Below, piece by piece: positions 26,590-34,786 of a DNA stretch of 34,786 nucleotides (within the stretch, counting starts at the first letter, position 1; the number at the start of each line of letters is the position of its first letter). This DNA is from Candidatus Kapaibacterium sp. (GTDB lineage: Bacteria; Bacteroidota; Ignavibacteria; Kapaibacteriales; UBA4661). Under the pieces are notes generated by a model. It saw only the letters and a program-made list of their open reading frames with translations. It did not search any database and was not told the DNA's origin. The translations under genes and the position numbers were made by a program. Location: positions 1 through 34,786 of the forward strand of contig JANYDO010000159.1 in NCBI GenBank assembly GCA_025363605.1, written 5' to 3'.

Positions 26590-27555
26590 ATGACTGACTT
26601 CCTAGAACCAATAAAATCCGGCTTTGGTGCATTAGATGCTTTCAAAGAGGGAGGGAAAGCTATACAATTCATAGCCTACATTGTTGATAAAGAACGAGAA
26701 CCATCATATATCCGCCGAAATGCAGAAGCAACAAGTCAAGCTATTGAACAAGTAACGAATGCTATTATTACGAGTAGTAAACGCTTGCGCGAAACAGGAA
26801 TGAGCAAAAAAGCTATTGAGAATTTTCAGACAGCAATTATTTACCGCCAAGCAAAAAATTTATTGGAGATATTGGAATTTATACCTGAACAAGAGCAACT
26901 TCTTCTTGCTGAACACCCTGAACAAGACTCAACCTTTGACCCAGACAATACAAATGGGACTGAGTTTGAGGATTTTTTCTGGCGAGTTGTTTCTGCTTCG
27001 ACATTTACAGGAGATACAGAACTACAAAAACTTTGGGCTGCCGTTCTTGTACGAGGATGTTATTTTTCAGGGAGCGTCTCTCCAAAAACACTAGATGTTC
27101 TGAGAACAATGACACGAAGTGATGCAGAGTTGTTTTCACGATATTGTTCTACTCTCTGGAAAATCACCTCTGCTTCATTTAAGAGTAATACTATGAATAC
27201 CGATCCAAGTATAGACTATATTGTGAAGCATTCTCAATTCGTGGCATTTATTATTGAAAATGTTGCCGAGTTAAAAGAATTTGAGTTGCAACGAGGAGAG
27301 GAAGCAGATTTAATTTCGCTTGGGTTAGTTCCTGACCAGTTTAGCAGTTCCACCGATAGAGTTCAGTTGACTCTTGAACAATTTGATAAGCAATTGTCCT
27401 TTATACCGGGAAACTCTTTGAATTTTTTACATTCACCAAAAGGAGCTTTAACCCGTGCAGGTGAAGAACTATATCCCATTGCTGCAAAATTTAACCCTGA
27501 GTATTTTAATACTTTTGAAGATTTTCTACGAAAACAGGGGTGGCTGATTCAGTAA
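26590..27555 (+). CDS. DUF2806-like protein
   Basis: FEDFFWRVVSASTFTGDTELQKLWAAVLVRGCYFSGSVSPKTLDVLRTMTRSDAELFSRYCSTLW. Confidence 0.75.
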   Translation: MTDFLEPIKSGFGALDAFKEGGKAIQFIAYIVDKEREPSYIRRNAEATSQAIEQVTNAIITSSKRLRETGMSKKAIENFQTAIIYRQAKNLLEILEFIPEQEQLLLAEHPEQDSTFDPDNTNGTEFEDFFWRVVSASTFTGDTELQKLWAAVLVRGCYFSGSVSPKTLDVLRTMTRSDAELFSRYCSTLWKITSASFKSNTMNTDPSIDYIVKHSQFVAFIIENVAELKEFELQRGEEADLISLGLVPDQFSSSTDRVQLTLEQFDKQLSFIPGNSLNFLHSPKGALTRAGEELYPIAAKFNPEYFNTFEDFLRKQGWLIQ

Positions 27556-27601
27556 AAGTAAAACGAACTTCTATCCTTTGTACAATCTATTCTTTCAACC
27601 C

Positions 27602-28579
27602 ATGCGCCTTGTTATCCTCCTTGCACTACTGATGACTACTCCACTTGTTGCCCAGGATGTGGTCGTAAGCAAATACTTCAATGGTGGCAATAAACAGTCT
27701 GCTATCGGCGACACGGTAGAGCTAACGGTAATTAAAGATGGGTTTGATATGCAGGGCTACACATTGAGAGACTTTGCCATTATCTCCTCAACAAATACAT
27801 TTACAACCGACCCTTTTACTTCCGGCTCCGGCTATTTTCACTTCGCCAATATCCCTTTTTGGCAAAAACTTCGTGCCGGAACGATTATTATACTACCTTA
27901 TGCTGCTGACGAAGCACAATGGCAAGGTGATACCGTTGTAATGGTGGGGCTGCTCAATATGACCTATTTCATACGCGACGGTGGTACATTCAACATAGCA
28001 GAAAGTGATATGATTATGCTCAAGCGCGTCACGACTTCCACGTACGGCACAGAAGGAAACATCCATGCACTTTCAGCAGGACTAACCATCAAGGACGTTT
28101 CGGGCATAGTTCCTCTTGTCCGTACCTCCGATGATGCCAGTGGAGCGCGTCCGTATGCAGTGCCAGACAATATTGCTGGAAATCTAAGCGATTACAACAG
28201 TAGCCGTGCCGGAACAGTAGCGTATGCACCTTTCGGACGCGCCACCAATGCCGCCAATCAACGGTTTCTGGATTCGTTACGTCGCTCGCGTACATCACTT
28301 ACCTCAGTTGTAGCAAAGCCATCATTGTATCGCTTGCGTCTTGCTCCCATTCCAGCCAGTAAAGATTGTGAGGTGAATTTCCGCATTGATGCAGCCGATA
28401 CCGTCATTATTTCAGTGCTTGATATGTTGGGCAACTCGCAAATCCTCTATCATTTCTATCACACTGCGGGCGATCAGAGTATTCGGGTCTCGCTGGCGAA
28501 CGTGGCACAAGGAGCATATTTTCTGGTAATAAAGACCAATAATGCAGAGTGGCGGGAAAAGATTTCGGTGGTGAGGTGA
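27602..28579 (+). CDS. Exported protein with T9SS C-terminal sorting domain (lamin-tail-like N-domain)
   Basis: Signal MRLVILLALLMTTPLVAQ; C-term LAPIPASKDCEVNFRIDAADTVIISVLDMLGN...GAYFLVIKTNNAEWREKISVVR. Confidence 0.85.
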   Translation: MRLVILLALLMTTPLVAQDVVVSKYFNGGNKQSAIGDTVELTVIKDGFDMQGYTLRDFAIISSTNTFTTDPFTSGSGYFHFANIPFWQKLRAGTIIILPYAADEAQWQGDTVVMVGLLNMTYFIRDGGTFNIAESDMIMLKRVTTSTYGTEGNIHALSAGLTIKDVSGIVPLVRTSDDASGARPYAVPDNIAGNLSDYNSSRAGTVAYAPFGRATNAANQRFLDSLRRSRTSLTSVVAKPSLYRLRLAPIPASKDCEVNFRIDAADTVIISVLDMLGNSQILYHFYHTAGDQSIRVSLANVAQGAYFLVIKTNNAEWREKISVVR

Positions 28580-28716
28580 TGGAACAACATTCCATATTTT
28601 TAGAGTGATAGACTAGACAGGGGCTTCAGTAGTTGTTCTTTGAAAGAAATACTATTGGGAGCAGAAGATGGTGTGGATTTGAACAGATATAACCTACTTT
28701 ACAAATTAAGGTATTG

Positions 28717-29406
28717 ATGTTGTCACAACTTTTTAAAATCAACCACATTTGTAGAAAACTTTTCCCAAGAAAATATATGAAATTAGCATATCACGAGGCA
28801 GGTCACTTTATTATTGCTAGTTTATTTGATAATATAAAACTCAATTCACTTACAATTGATAAAGATTATGCTTCAAAACATGACCCTAATTACAATGGAG
28901 CGCTTGATATGTCTTTCGTAGTGGTACCAGAGCCTACTGATTTCGAGTCGGCAGACAATTTATTACTGATTGCTTTGGCAAGTATTTGTGCACAAACAAT
29001 CTATTCCAAAGGTCAGAAATATGTTTCTGAGAATTTTAGTAAGTTTAGAAACGATTCCAATTTGCTTGATAAAGAGGGCGCATCAGGAGATATGGAAATT
29101 CATAATCAATACTTTGAACATATTGCGCAAAATTATCGCATTGAAAAATCCCATTATACTTGGAGTCTATTTCATTGGCTATTCGTAACAATGAACGAGC
29201 CAATTATTTGGGATGCAATAAAATTACTCGCAGAACATCTGTACTCTTCTTCAAATCAGGCATTGAAAAATTCAGCGATTGAGAATTTTATGAACAGTAG
29301 CAACTTAACTCACAATTTAGCGTTAGTTCGTGATAAATGCTTATCTACACGCTACCCTCTATCAGCGAATACAATACGTAATTTTGCAGTAAGAACTCAC
29401 ATATAA
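28717..29406 (+). CDS. Orphan M41 (FtsH-type)-like HEAGH protein lacking AAA domain
   Basis: MKLAYHEAGHFIIASLFDNIKLNSLTI; AT-rich. Confidence 0.7.
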   Translation: MLSQLFKINHICRKLFPRKYMKLAYHEAGHFIIASLFDNIKLNSLTIDKDYASKHDPNYNGALDMSFVVVPEPTDFESADNLLLIALASICAQTIYSKGQKYVSENFSKFRNDSNLLDKEGASGDMEIHNQYFEHIAQNYRIEKSHYTWSLFHWLFVTMNEPIIWDAIKLLAEHLYSSSNQALKNSAIENFMNSSNLTHNLALVRDKCLSTRYPLSANTIRNFAVRTHI

Positions 29407-29614
29407 ACAGAAATAACAGTTTTGACCAGACCGTAAATTGGCAAATACGTTGAATATCAAGCCTCCTACTATACTTTGGCAATATAATTGTTCTCCTTAA
29501 TCACAACATTCATTTGATGCTTAAAAGACTTAGACTTCTGTTACTCTGTGATGGAGTATATCGTAAGTTCTGGTGGTTTGAAATGAACGACGACGACTTG
29601 TATTGGGGAGCATC

Positions 29615-29977
29615 CTACTCAAGTAGTTGGGTGCCCTTGGGAATAATCTTCGGCTCAAACTGTCCTTGACGGTCACGAGGAATCGAGAGTTCTACCTCGC
29701 TGTGAGCAGTTTTTAGGCTCTTCGCAGACGAACCGTTCCGGGCGTTCCCGCCATCAAGAAGGCGTTGCTCATGCTCTGGCTTCTGATATTTCTCATAGCC
29801 CAGATGATGGTTCATTTCGGTTTCGAGCATTCGCTCAAAAAGCCGTTTGGTCAGTTGGCGGTAGATACCGTCCTCTCCGAACACCTCTTCGTGACTGGTC
29901 GAACCGTTCAAAAGACTATCGACAAGTTCGTCGGTTAAGCCGTAGGGCTGCCGGGCATTTTGTGCTTTGGTTGCCAT
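29615..29977 (-). pseudogene. Truncated IS256-family transposase (N-terminal fragment)
   Basis: LFERMLETEMNHHLGYEKYQ...GNARNGSSAKSLKT...ELSIPRDRQGQFEPKIIPKG then stops after TQLLE. Confidence 0.9.
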
Positions 29978-30374
29978 AAAGATTCTCCAAAAAAATGAGT
30001 GAATCGTGATTGATAAACTTCACTCTTCCGATTCATTTACACAAAACAATTTACACTCTCTACAACAAATCCTTGGCGAACAAAAAAACAAGTGCTTTGA
30101 TAATAAAACTAAATTCTGATGCTAATTCCTTACGCCATTACTTTGATTTTTTCCTGTCACCTGTCGGTACATTTGGTTTCCCTGACCCTTTAATCAAAAT
30201 TACACATAGCAATGTCCCAATTGCAACAATACCACCTATAACTCATTCCCTAAATGAGGATTTAATTCTTTGTATCCGGCGTTTTACACTCGGAGATAAG
30301 GAATTTGGAGAATGGAAACCTAAATGTGATATTATCATGACACCAACGATAATTTGAAGTTGTATTTCACCTCC

Positions 30375-30983
30375 TCACGGCTCCACCCCCTTCACCACAA
30401 AATATTCCCAAAATTCCCGCGCAAGCCCATACAGCCGCTCACCTTCCTCACGGTCGCGGGGAATCTTGACAATATCAACCTTTGTACCTTGCAGCACACA
30501 TACTTTTGCTTCGTCCACGTCCAGCAGGTGCATCGTGTATTGTACCTGTGCTTCGGCACAAGCAAGACGTTTTTTGCTGAAGTACGACGAAACTTTTAGT
30601 TCGATAAGTATGGGTTTGGGGGTCGTGAAATTGACAGCGAAGCCGTCCGGGGTGCAGTAGTGCGGCAGTGGTTTTGCTTCGTGGTCAGTCTGGAAATAGA
30701 TTCCGTTGTTGCGTTGCATAACAAACCCGTCGAAGTGGTAGGTTTGCAGATACGCAAAAAAGTGCGGTTCAAAAAAATTACCGATTCGCGTTGCCTGATT
30801 GCCTTCAAACGCTGCCAGTCCTGTTTTCTCACGCCACACATCGCGGGGCGAAGTAAATTCGGAAAGTCCTGCTATGGCAGGGATTTCGCTTGCACCGATG
30901 CCTCTTTTGCGCATGACATTCCGTTTTGTGCGCGGTTCGTAGCGGATGGTGTTGGGGAACGTAAAGGGTTGTGGTCGTGGCAT
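30375..30983 (-). CDS. YqaJ-like viral recombinase/exonuclease
   Basis: RKRGIGASEIPAIAGLSEFTSPRDVWREKTGL...IGNFFEPHFF...CTPDGFAV...PILIELKVSS. Confidence 0.9.
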   Translation of the reverse strand: MPRPQPFTFPNTIRYEPRTKRNVMRKRGIGASEIPAIAGLSEFTSPRDVWREKTGLAAFEGNQATRIGNFFEPHFFAYLQTYHFDGFVMQRNNGIYFQTDHEAKPLPHYCTPDGFAVNFTTPKPILIELKVSSYFSKKRLACAEAQVQYTMHLLDVDEAKVCVLQGTKVDIVKIPRDREEGERLYGLAREFWEYFVVKGVEP

Positions 30984-31068
30984 GGCAGTTGAGAAAAGTT
31001 GTTCTGGTTTGTATAAAAATTGCCCCACGCTTGGGCGTACGCTGTGGCGTGGGGCGGTGAGTGAGTGG

Positions 31069-31575
31069 TTAGTACAGTGGGCGAACATCAAAGGACTTTG
31101 CAAAGCCCATATCTACTTTGACTTTTTCCGTGTAAGTAATCTCCACGGGCGTTCCTTGCGGCAGTTCTGAGCATTGCGATACAAGAATTTTTGCACCACA
31201 AATCCAGACTTGTTTTGCGGCATCAATCCACGATGCACACTCAATCGGTTTCACTTCGCCATTGTCTTTTTTGAAAATGGTTTTCATTCCCAAATAGACA
31301 CCGCGCACCGTTTCGCCTGTTGCATCAAACTCGCGGTACTTTGCGTTCAATGCGATTCCGCTTTCCATTGCTTCCAGCTTTTGCAAGGAATCCTCAATAG
31401 CGTTCAGGCGCTCTTTGCTGATGAGAACAGGCGACGCGCTGAGTTCGGTTTCTTTCTCGCGCCCGTCGCTCGTGACAGCATCCAGCGGCGTGAGTGCTTC
31501 AGTTTCTTTGACTTGAGCAATTTGCTCGGTTTCTGTGTCGAATACTTCATCGTAGGTTGATTTTTTCGTAGCCAT
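31069..31575 (-). CDS. Hypothetical phage recombination-module protein
   Basis: MATKKSTYDEVFDTETEQIAQ...VWICGAKILVSQCSELPQGTPVEITYTEKV; between nuclease and coiled-coil genes. Confidence 0.7.
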   Translation of the reverse strand: MATKKSTYDEVFDTETEQIAQVKETEALTPLDAVTSDGREKETELSASPVLISKERLNAIEDSLQKLEAMESGIALNAKYREFDATGETVRGVYLGMKTIFKKDNGEVKPIECASWIDAAKQVWICGAKILVSQCSELPQGTPVEITYTEKVKVDMGFAKSFDVRPLY

Positions 31576-31867
31576 TGTATTTGCTTTCGATGTGCCGCCA
31601 TTGAGAATTACGCTTGGAAGCATTTTGCTCAGGCGGCTGTTAAAAATGTGTTTATTGTTGTTGCGCTTCCCATTGTGCAAGCGCTTCTGTATATGCTTCT
31701 TCTCCACCTTCAATAGTCCACCCACCCTCGTCCTCGAAGTGATTCTGTCCTTCATATCCAAAATCTTTTGGATTCGGTTTTTTATCCATTGTGGTCTTTC
31801 GATGTGTCGCACGACTACGGTTGTTTTGTACTCGTGCGACTTGTTAAAAATTGAGTTGGAACGTATG

Positions 31868-32848
31868 TTATAGTTCATTTGCTTGCTTGGACAGGTTTTT
31901 GCTTACAACCTGCAATGAATGGCGGGCGCTCTCAAGCATTGATGTCATTTCAGCGCTTTGGATTTCAACGCTTTTTTCGGAAAGCATTTTGATTTCCAGT
32001 GCAAAAGCAAGCAACTTCGCTTTGTCCGGGCGGTTGCGCTCTGCTTTTTCCGCTTTTAGCCGTGCTTTTTCCGCTTCTTTTTGTGCGGCTCTTTCTGCGG
32101 TTTCTTTTTCCGCCTTTTCTTTTTCGACTTTCTCCCGCGCAAGCCGCTCTTTTTGCGCTTCTTGCTCCGCTTCTGCTCTGGCTTTTTCGGCAATAAGTGC
32201 CTCTGCTTTTAAGCGCTCGTTTTCTTTGCGCATAGCTTCATGTGCTTCTGCTTCCGCTTTTTCTTTCGCTACGCGCTGTTCTTCTGCCGCCGCAAGTGCC
32301 GCTTGCTTTTGCTCAAAGGCAAGTGTAATGGATGCAAGCAGCGAACTAAACGATTCCTCGGACATTTCTTCTAGGTTGTAGTGCTTTGTTTCCACCGCAA
32401 ACGGCTCTAGTGCCAGTTCTCTTTCTGCCCGCAACTGCGCTTTCCGTCTCTTTTCCTGAAGTTCAGCGAATTTTTCTTGCTCTTCAAGATGTGCTTCAAT
32501 GGGTGCTATTTCGTTGGTCAAAATTCGCGCAATGGCATCAATGGTTTGCCCGATACGAAGGCTGTCTTCTTTCAGCTTTTTGCGGGTATGCTCGACCTCG
32601 ACACGGATGTTTTTCAATGCAAGACGCGCTTGGCGGGCGATTTTCATTTCGTTTTTTTGTTCAACGCTTGTTATTGTCAGGGTTGCCGCTTGCTCTTGCC
32701 ACCGTTTAATATCGCTGAAGAAATTCAAGAACGCTCCCACGATACTTTGATTTGGTGCTACCTGTATGCCATTGCGCTCTATAAGGTCAAAGACCTCTAC
32801 GGTTGTAAACTCAGTCGTTTCCATAGTTTTTTGGGTTAGATGGTTCAT
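31868..32848 (-). CDS. Phage-type coiled-coil protein
   Basis: Long Ala/Glu/Lys heptad-rich segment; common neighbour of YqaJ-type genes. Confidence 0.8.
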   Translation of the reverse strand: MNHLTQKTMETTEFTTVEVFDLIERNGIQVAPNQSIVGAFLNFFSDIKRWQEQAATLTITSVEQKNEMKIARQARLALKNIRVEVEHTRKKLKEDSLRIGQTIDAIARILTNEIAPIEAHLEEQEKFAELQEKRRKAQLRAERELALEPFAVETKHYNLEEMSEESFSSLLASITLAFEQKQAALAAAEEQRVAKEKAEAEAHEAMRKENERLKAEALIAEKARAEAEQEAQKERLAREKVEKEKAEKETAERAAQKEAEKARLKAEKAERNRPDKAKLLAFALEIKMLSEKSVEIQSAEMTSMLESARHSLQVVSKNLSKQANEL

Positions 32849-33152
32849 AATGAAACTGATTAAAAATGCTGATGTCGCTCAAAATGGTATGCGCTCTCGA
32901 ATAATCGCGGTATTTCAATTCCTCCGGCTCACAGTTAAAATGCGCCCTGATACACTCACGGAATGGTTCGCGCTTCCAAAGCCAGCTTTGCGTCTGCAAT
33001 TCCAGCAAGGCGTTTTGGTGCATCGGTTGATGCTCAACCTCTTGCATTTTACGCAATGCCGCGATTCGTGCTTGTTCCCAAAGTGCTTCATTGTGCGGGA
33101 TGTGACCTGAACGCGGTGTGTCGCGCTCGATGACGGTGTGCTCAAAGTTCAT
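32811..33152 (-). CDS. Hypothetical protein
   Basis: MNFEHTVIERDTPRSGHIPHNEALWEQARIAALRKMQEVEH...; overlapping operon-style. Confidence 0.65.
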   Translation of the reverse strand: MNFEHTVIERDTPRSGHIPHNEALWEQARIAALRKMQEVEHQPMHQNALLELQTQSWLWKREPFRECIRAHFNCEPEELKYRDYSRAHTILSDISIFNQFHYEPSNPKNYGND

Positions 33153-33331
33153 ACTGCTACCCTCCAATCACCTTCATTGCTACTGTGCCAGTCAATAAAC
33201 TCTGCGTACCGTTCTTCATTCCAGACTTCTTCGTCTGCTTGGGCTTGCGCGTCTATGCCGTCCCATTCTTCTTGTGTCATATCGGGGACTTCATTATCTT
33301 GCGCTTCGATATACTCTATCGTCCGTATCAT
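33149..33331 (-). CDS. Small acidic hypothetical protein
   Basis: MIRTIEYIEAQDNEVPDMTQEEWDGIDAQAQADEEVWNEERYAEFIDW. Confidence 0.6.
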   Translation of the reverse strand: MIRTIEYIEAQDNEVPDMTQEEWDGIDAQAQADEEVWNEERYAEFIDWHSSNEGDWRVAV

Positions 33332-33367
33332 TGCTGTACCTCAAATTCAATAATGATGTGGGAAAAT

Positions 33368-33397
33368 ATCGGCGCTAGTCTGACCACTAGCGCCGAT
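33368..33397 (-). terminator. Perfect 12-bp stem hairpin, probable terminator/attenuator
   Basis: ATCGGCGCTAGT-ctgacc-ACTAGCGCCGAT; on minus strand followed by ATTTT. Confidence 0.7.
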
Positions 33398-33403
33398 GCT
33401 ATT

Positions 33404-33547
33404 TTATGCCAGTGCTTCCAGTGCAGCCGCAGCCTCCAAGAGTGTTCTGTAAAATGAACCGCGAAAAACCTCCTTTCCCTCCGCATCCACTTTTATCGGC
33501 AAAAAGCCGTAGCCTTTGACGTGGCGAATAACAAAATCTGTGTACAT
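33404..33547 (-). CDS. Small protein (47 aa), absent from ORF track
   Basis: MYTDFVIRHVKGYGFLPIKVDAEGKEVFRGSFYRTLLEAAAALEALA; followed directly by a hairpin. Confidence 0.6.
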   Translation of the reverse strand: MYTDFVIRHVKGYGFLPIKVDAEGKEVFRGSFYRTLLEAAAALEALA

Positions 33548-33668
33548 GATGACTGTCTCCTGATAAGATGAATGATTGCGGCTTTGTGCCGCGTTGTTTC
33601 TGAGTACAAATATAAGAAAATTCTTAGCAATTTAATAAGAAAATTCTGCGTCATGCCATAAGAAAATT

Positions 33669-34025
33669 TCACGCTCCTTGATGAATCACTTGCCAAATGG
33701 ATAATTTTTGCCTTGTTGCTTCACGCAGCATTGAAGCTGAACCGAAGGATTTTCCATCCCAAATAAGGACAAGCGCCTCAGCATATTTCGCCATCTGACG
33801 ATTGCGAATTGGTCCAGCGGCAGCGCCAAACGTTTTCCAGTCCGGCAAAAAAATCGTGCAGGGCAAGTCCAATTTGGCGGCAATGATTTCCGCGAGAGCA
33901 TCCACGCCCAACGCTCCACCCGAAACGATTTCGGTGACAGAAGCAAAAAACGGTGCTTCTTTGAGTGCGCGGCGCACGATAGAAATATCACGAATGGAGC
34001 GGCTTCCGGCGATAATACATTTCAT
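33669..34025 (-). CDS. DUF2493 / YspA-type SLOG-family protein
   Basis: MKCIIAGSRSIRDISIV...TEIVSGGALGVDALAE...AAGPIRNRQMAKYAEALVLIWDGKSFGS. Confidence 0.88.
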   Translation of the reverse strand: MKCIIAGSRSIRDISIVRRALKEAPFFASVTEIVSGGALGVDALAEIIAAKLDLPCTIFLPDWKTFGAAAGPIRNRQMAKYAEALVLIWDGKSFGSASMLREATRQKLSIWQVIHQGA

Positions 34026-34107
34026 AAATTTTCGGTAACGTGCGAGAGCTGAAACAATGTGCCACTACCGAGCGGAGAGCGCACGGCGCGGCGAGGGTCA
34101 TAAACGC

Positions 34108-34131
34108 GGGGGCGCAATCGGCAGCGCCCCC
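34108..34131. repeat. Perfect hairpin GGGGGCGC/GCGCCCCC
   Basis: 8-bp arms, 8-nt loop. Confidence 0.75.
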
Positions 34132-34191
34132 AAGCGGAGAGCAAAAAAGCACCCACCGCACGAAGCGGCGGGGCGGGGCGGGCGAGAGCAA

Positions 34192-34629
34192 TCAACCATG
34201 CAACCAGTGGTATGAGGGCGCAATGTTAATCGTGCTACGCTGGAATTTACTGCGACGGTGCTGTGTGAGACGTTTATTTGCGCCGATGATACCAAGCCAA
34301 CTCCAAGCACTGCGCGGCGCTGTAAGGTCAAAGGGAAACGCTAGAGCAACACTAGGCGGCAATACAGGCACGGAAACGAAGTACACGCCGTCTTCTTGCC
34401 TCACAGCACAAGCATACCCAACACAGTCACCGGCACGGCGGGCGCATTTCTGGGCGCTCTGGCTATCAGTGAAATGCACCACACAAACCCAATCGGTGAA
34501 ACTATTGCGGCTGGGACGCAACTGCACTGCGCTTGGCTGCATTTGAGCAACGGCAGCACAGAAGGAAGCAAAATGCGGCGCATGGACGGCTTGACCGCTT
34601 GGGGAATGGTATTTTGTTACGCACTTCAT
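34192..34629 (-). CDS. Hypothetical protein, possible first gene of the leftward operon
   Basis: MKCVTKYHSPSGQAVHAPHFASFCAAV...SFTDWVCVVHFTDSQSAQKC; same direction as following genes. Confidence 0.4.
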   Translation of the reverse strand: MKCVTKYHSPSGQAVHAPHFASFCAAVAQMQPSAVQLRPSRNSFTDWVCVVHFTDSQSAQKCARRAGDCVGYACAVRQEDGVYFVSVPVLPPSVALAFPFDLTAPRSAWSWLGIIGANKRLTQHRRSKFQRSTINIAPSYHWLHG

Positions 34630-34645
34630 AGTAGTAGAGGAAAAG

Positions 34646-34786
34646 AGTGATACCGAACCCAACAAATAAAAACCTCCGTTTGAGGTAGTGGGGTGTTCGG
34701 CGAGAATAAGTGCCTCCCGCTCGGTTGGAAAAATTGTGCAAGGGCGGTGCGGAGTCTTCGGAGCGCCGTTCATTTTACCCTTGCAC
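34646..34786. repeat. Second copy of the 141-bp terminal repeat
   Basis: Identical to 1-141. Confidence 0.95.

Noticed and set aside
30010-30357. 115-aa plus-strand ORF
   Set aside because: No recognisable motif; AT-rich region between an IS remnant and a convergent gene. Possible but unsupported.

Overview
The first 141 bp (1-141) and last 141 bp (34646-34786) are identical. The window therefore looks like a closed circular element of about 34,645 bp carrying an assembly overlap. Its backbone is plasmid-like: seven 21-bp iterons, a Rep_3-type initiator, and ParA/ParB in a translationally coupled rep-parA-parB operon, plus a small serine recombinase. Phage-like modules are present: a divergent Cro/CI-style switch with a UmuD/S24-like peptidase ORF, a DUF4373-like replication protein, a DnaA domain-IV-only protein, an endolysin-like protein, a YqaJ-like nuclease with a coiled-coil partner, and a DUF2493/SLOG protein. 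I see no terminase, portal, capsid or relaxase. Type IX secretion (T9SS) C-terminal signals on a 3030-aa metzincin-containing multidomain protein and on a smaller protein point to a Bacteroidota/Chlorobiota-type (FCB group) host. Cargo includes a LytTR response regulator flanked by paired TTGTGTGA sites, a nuclease-like + DUF2806-like gene pair between two paralogous exported-protein genes, a DUF6602-like protein, and an orphan HEAGH (M41-like) protein. The most unusual structural signal is a pair of related nested palindromes (39-212 and 13055-13233) in GC-rich, mostly non-coding DNA dense with hairpins and 112-bp repeats. All family assignments are from motif recognition by eye; no searches were run.
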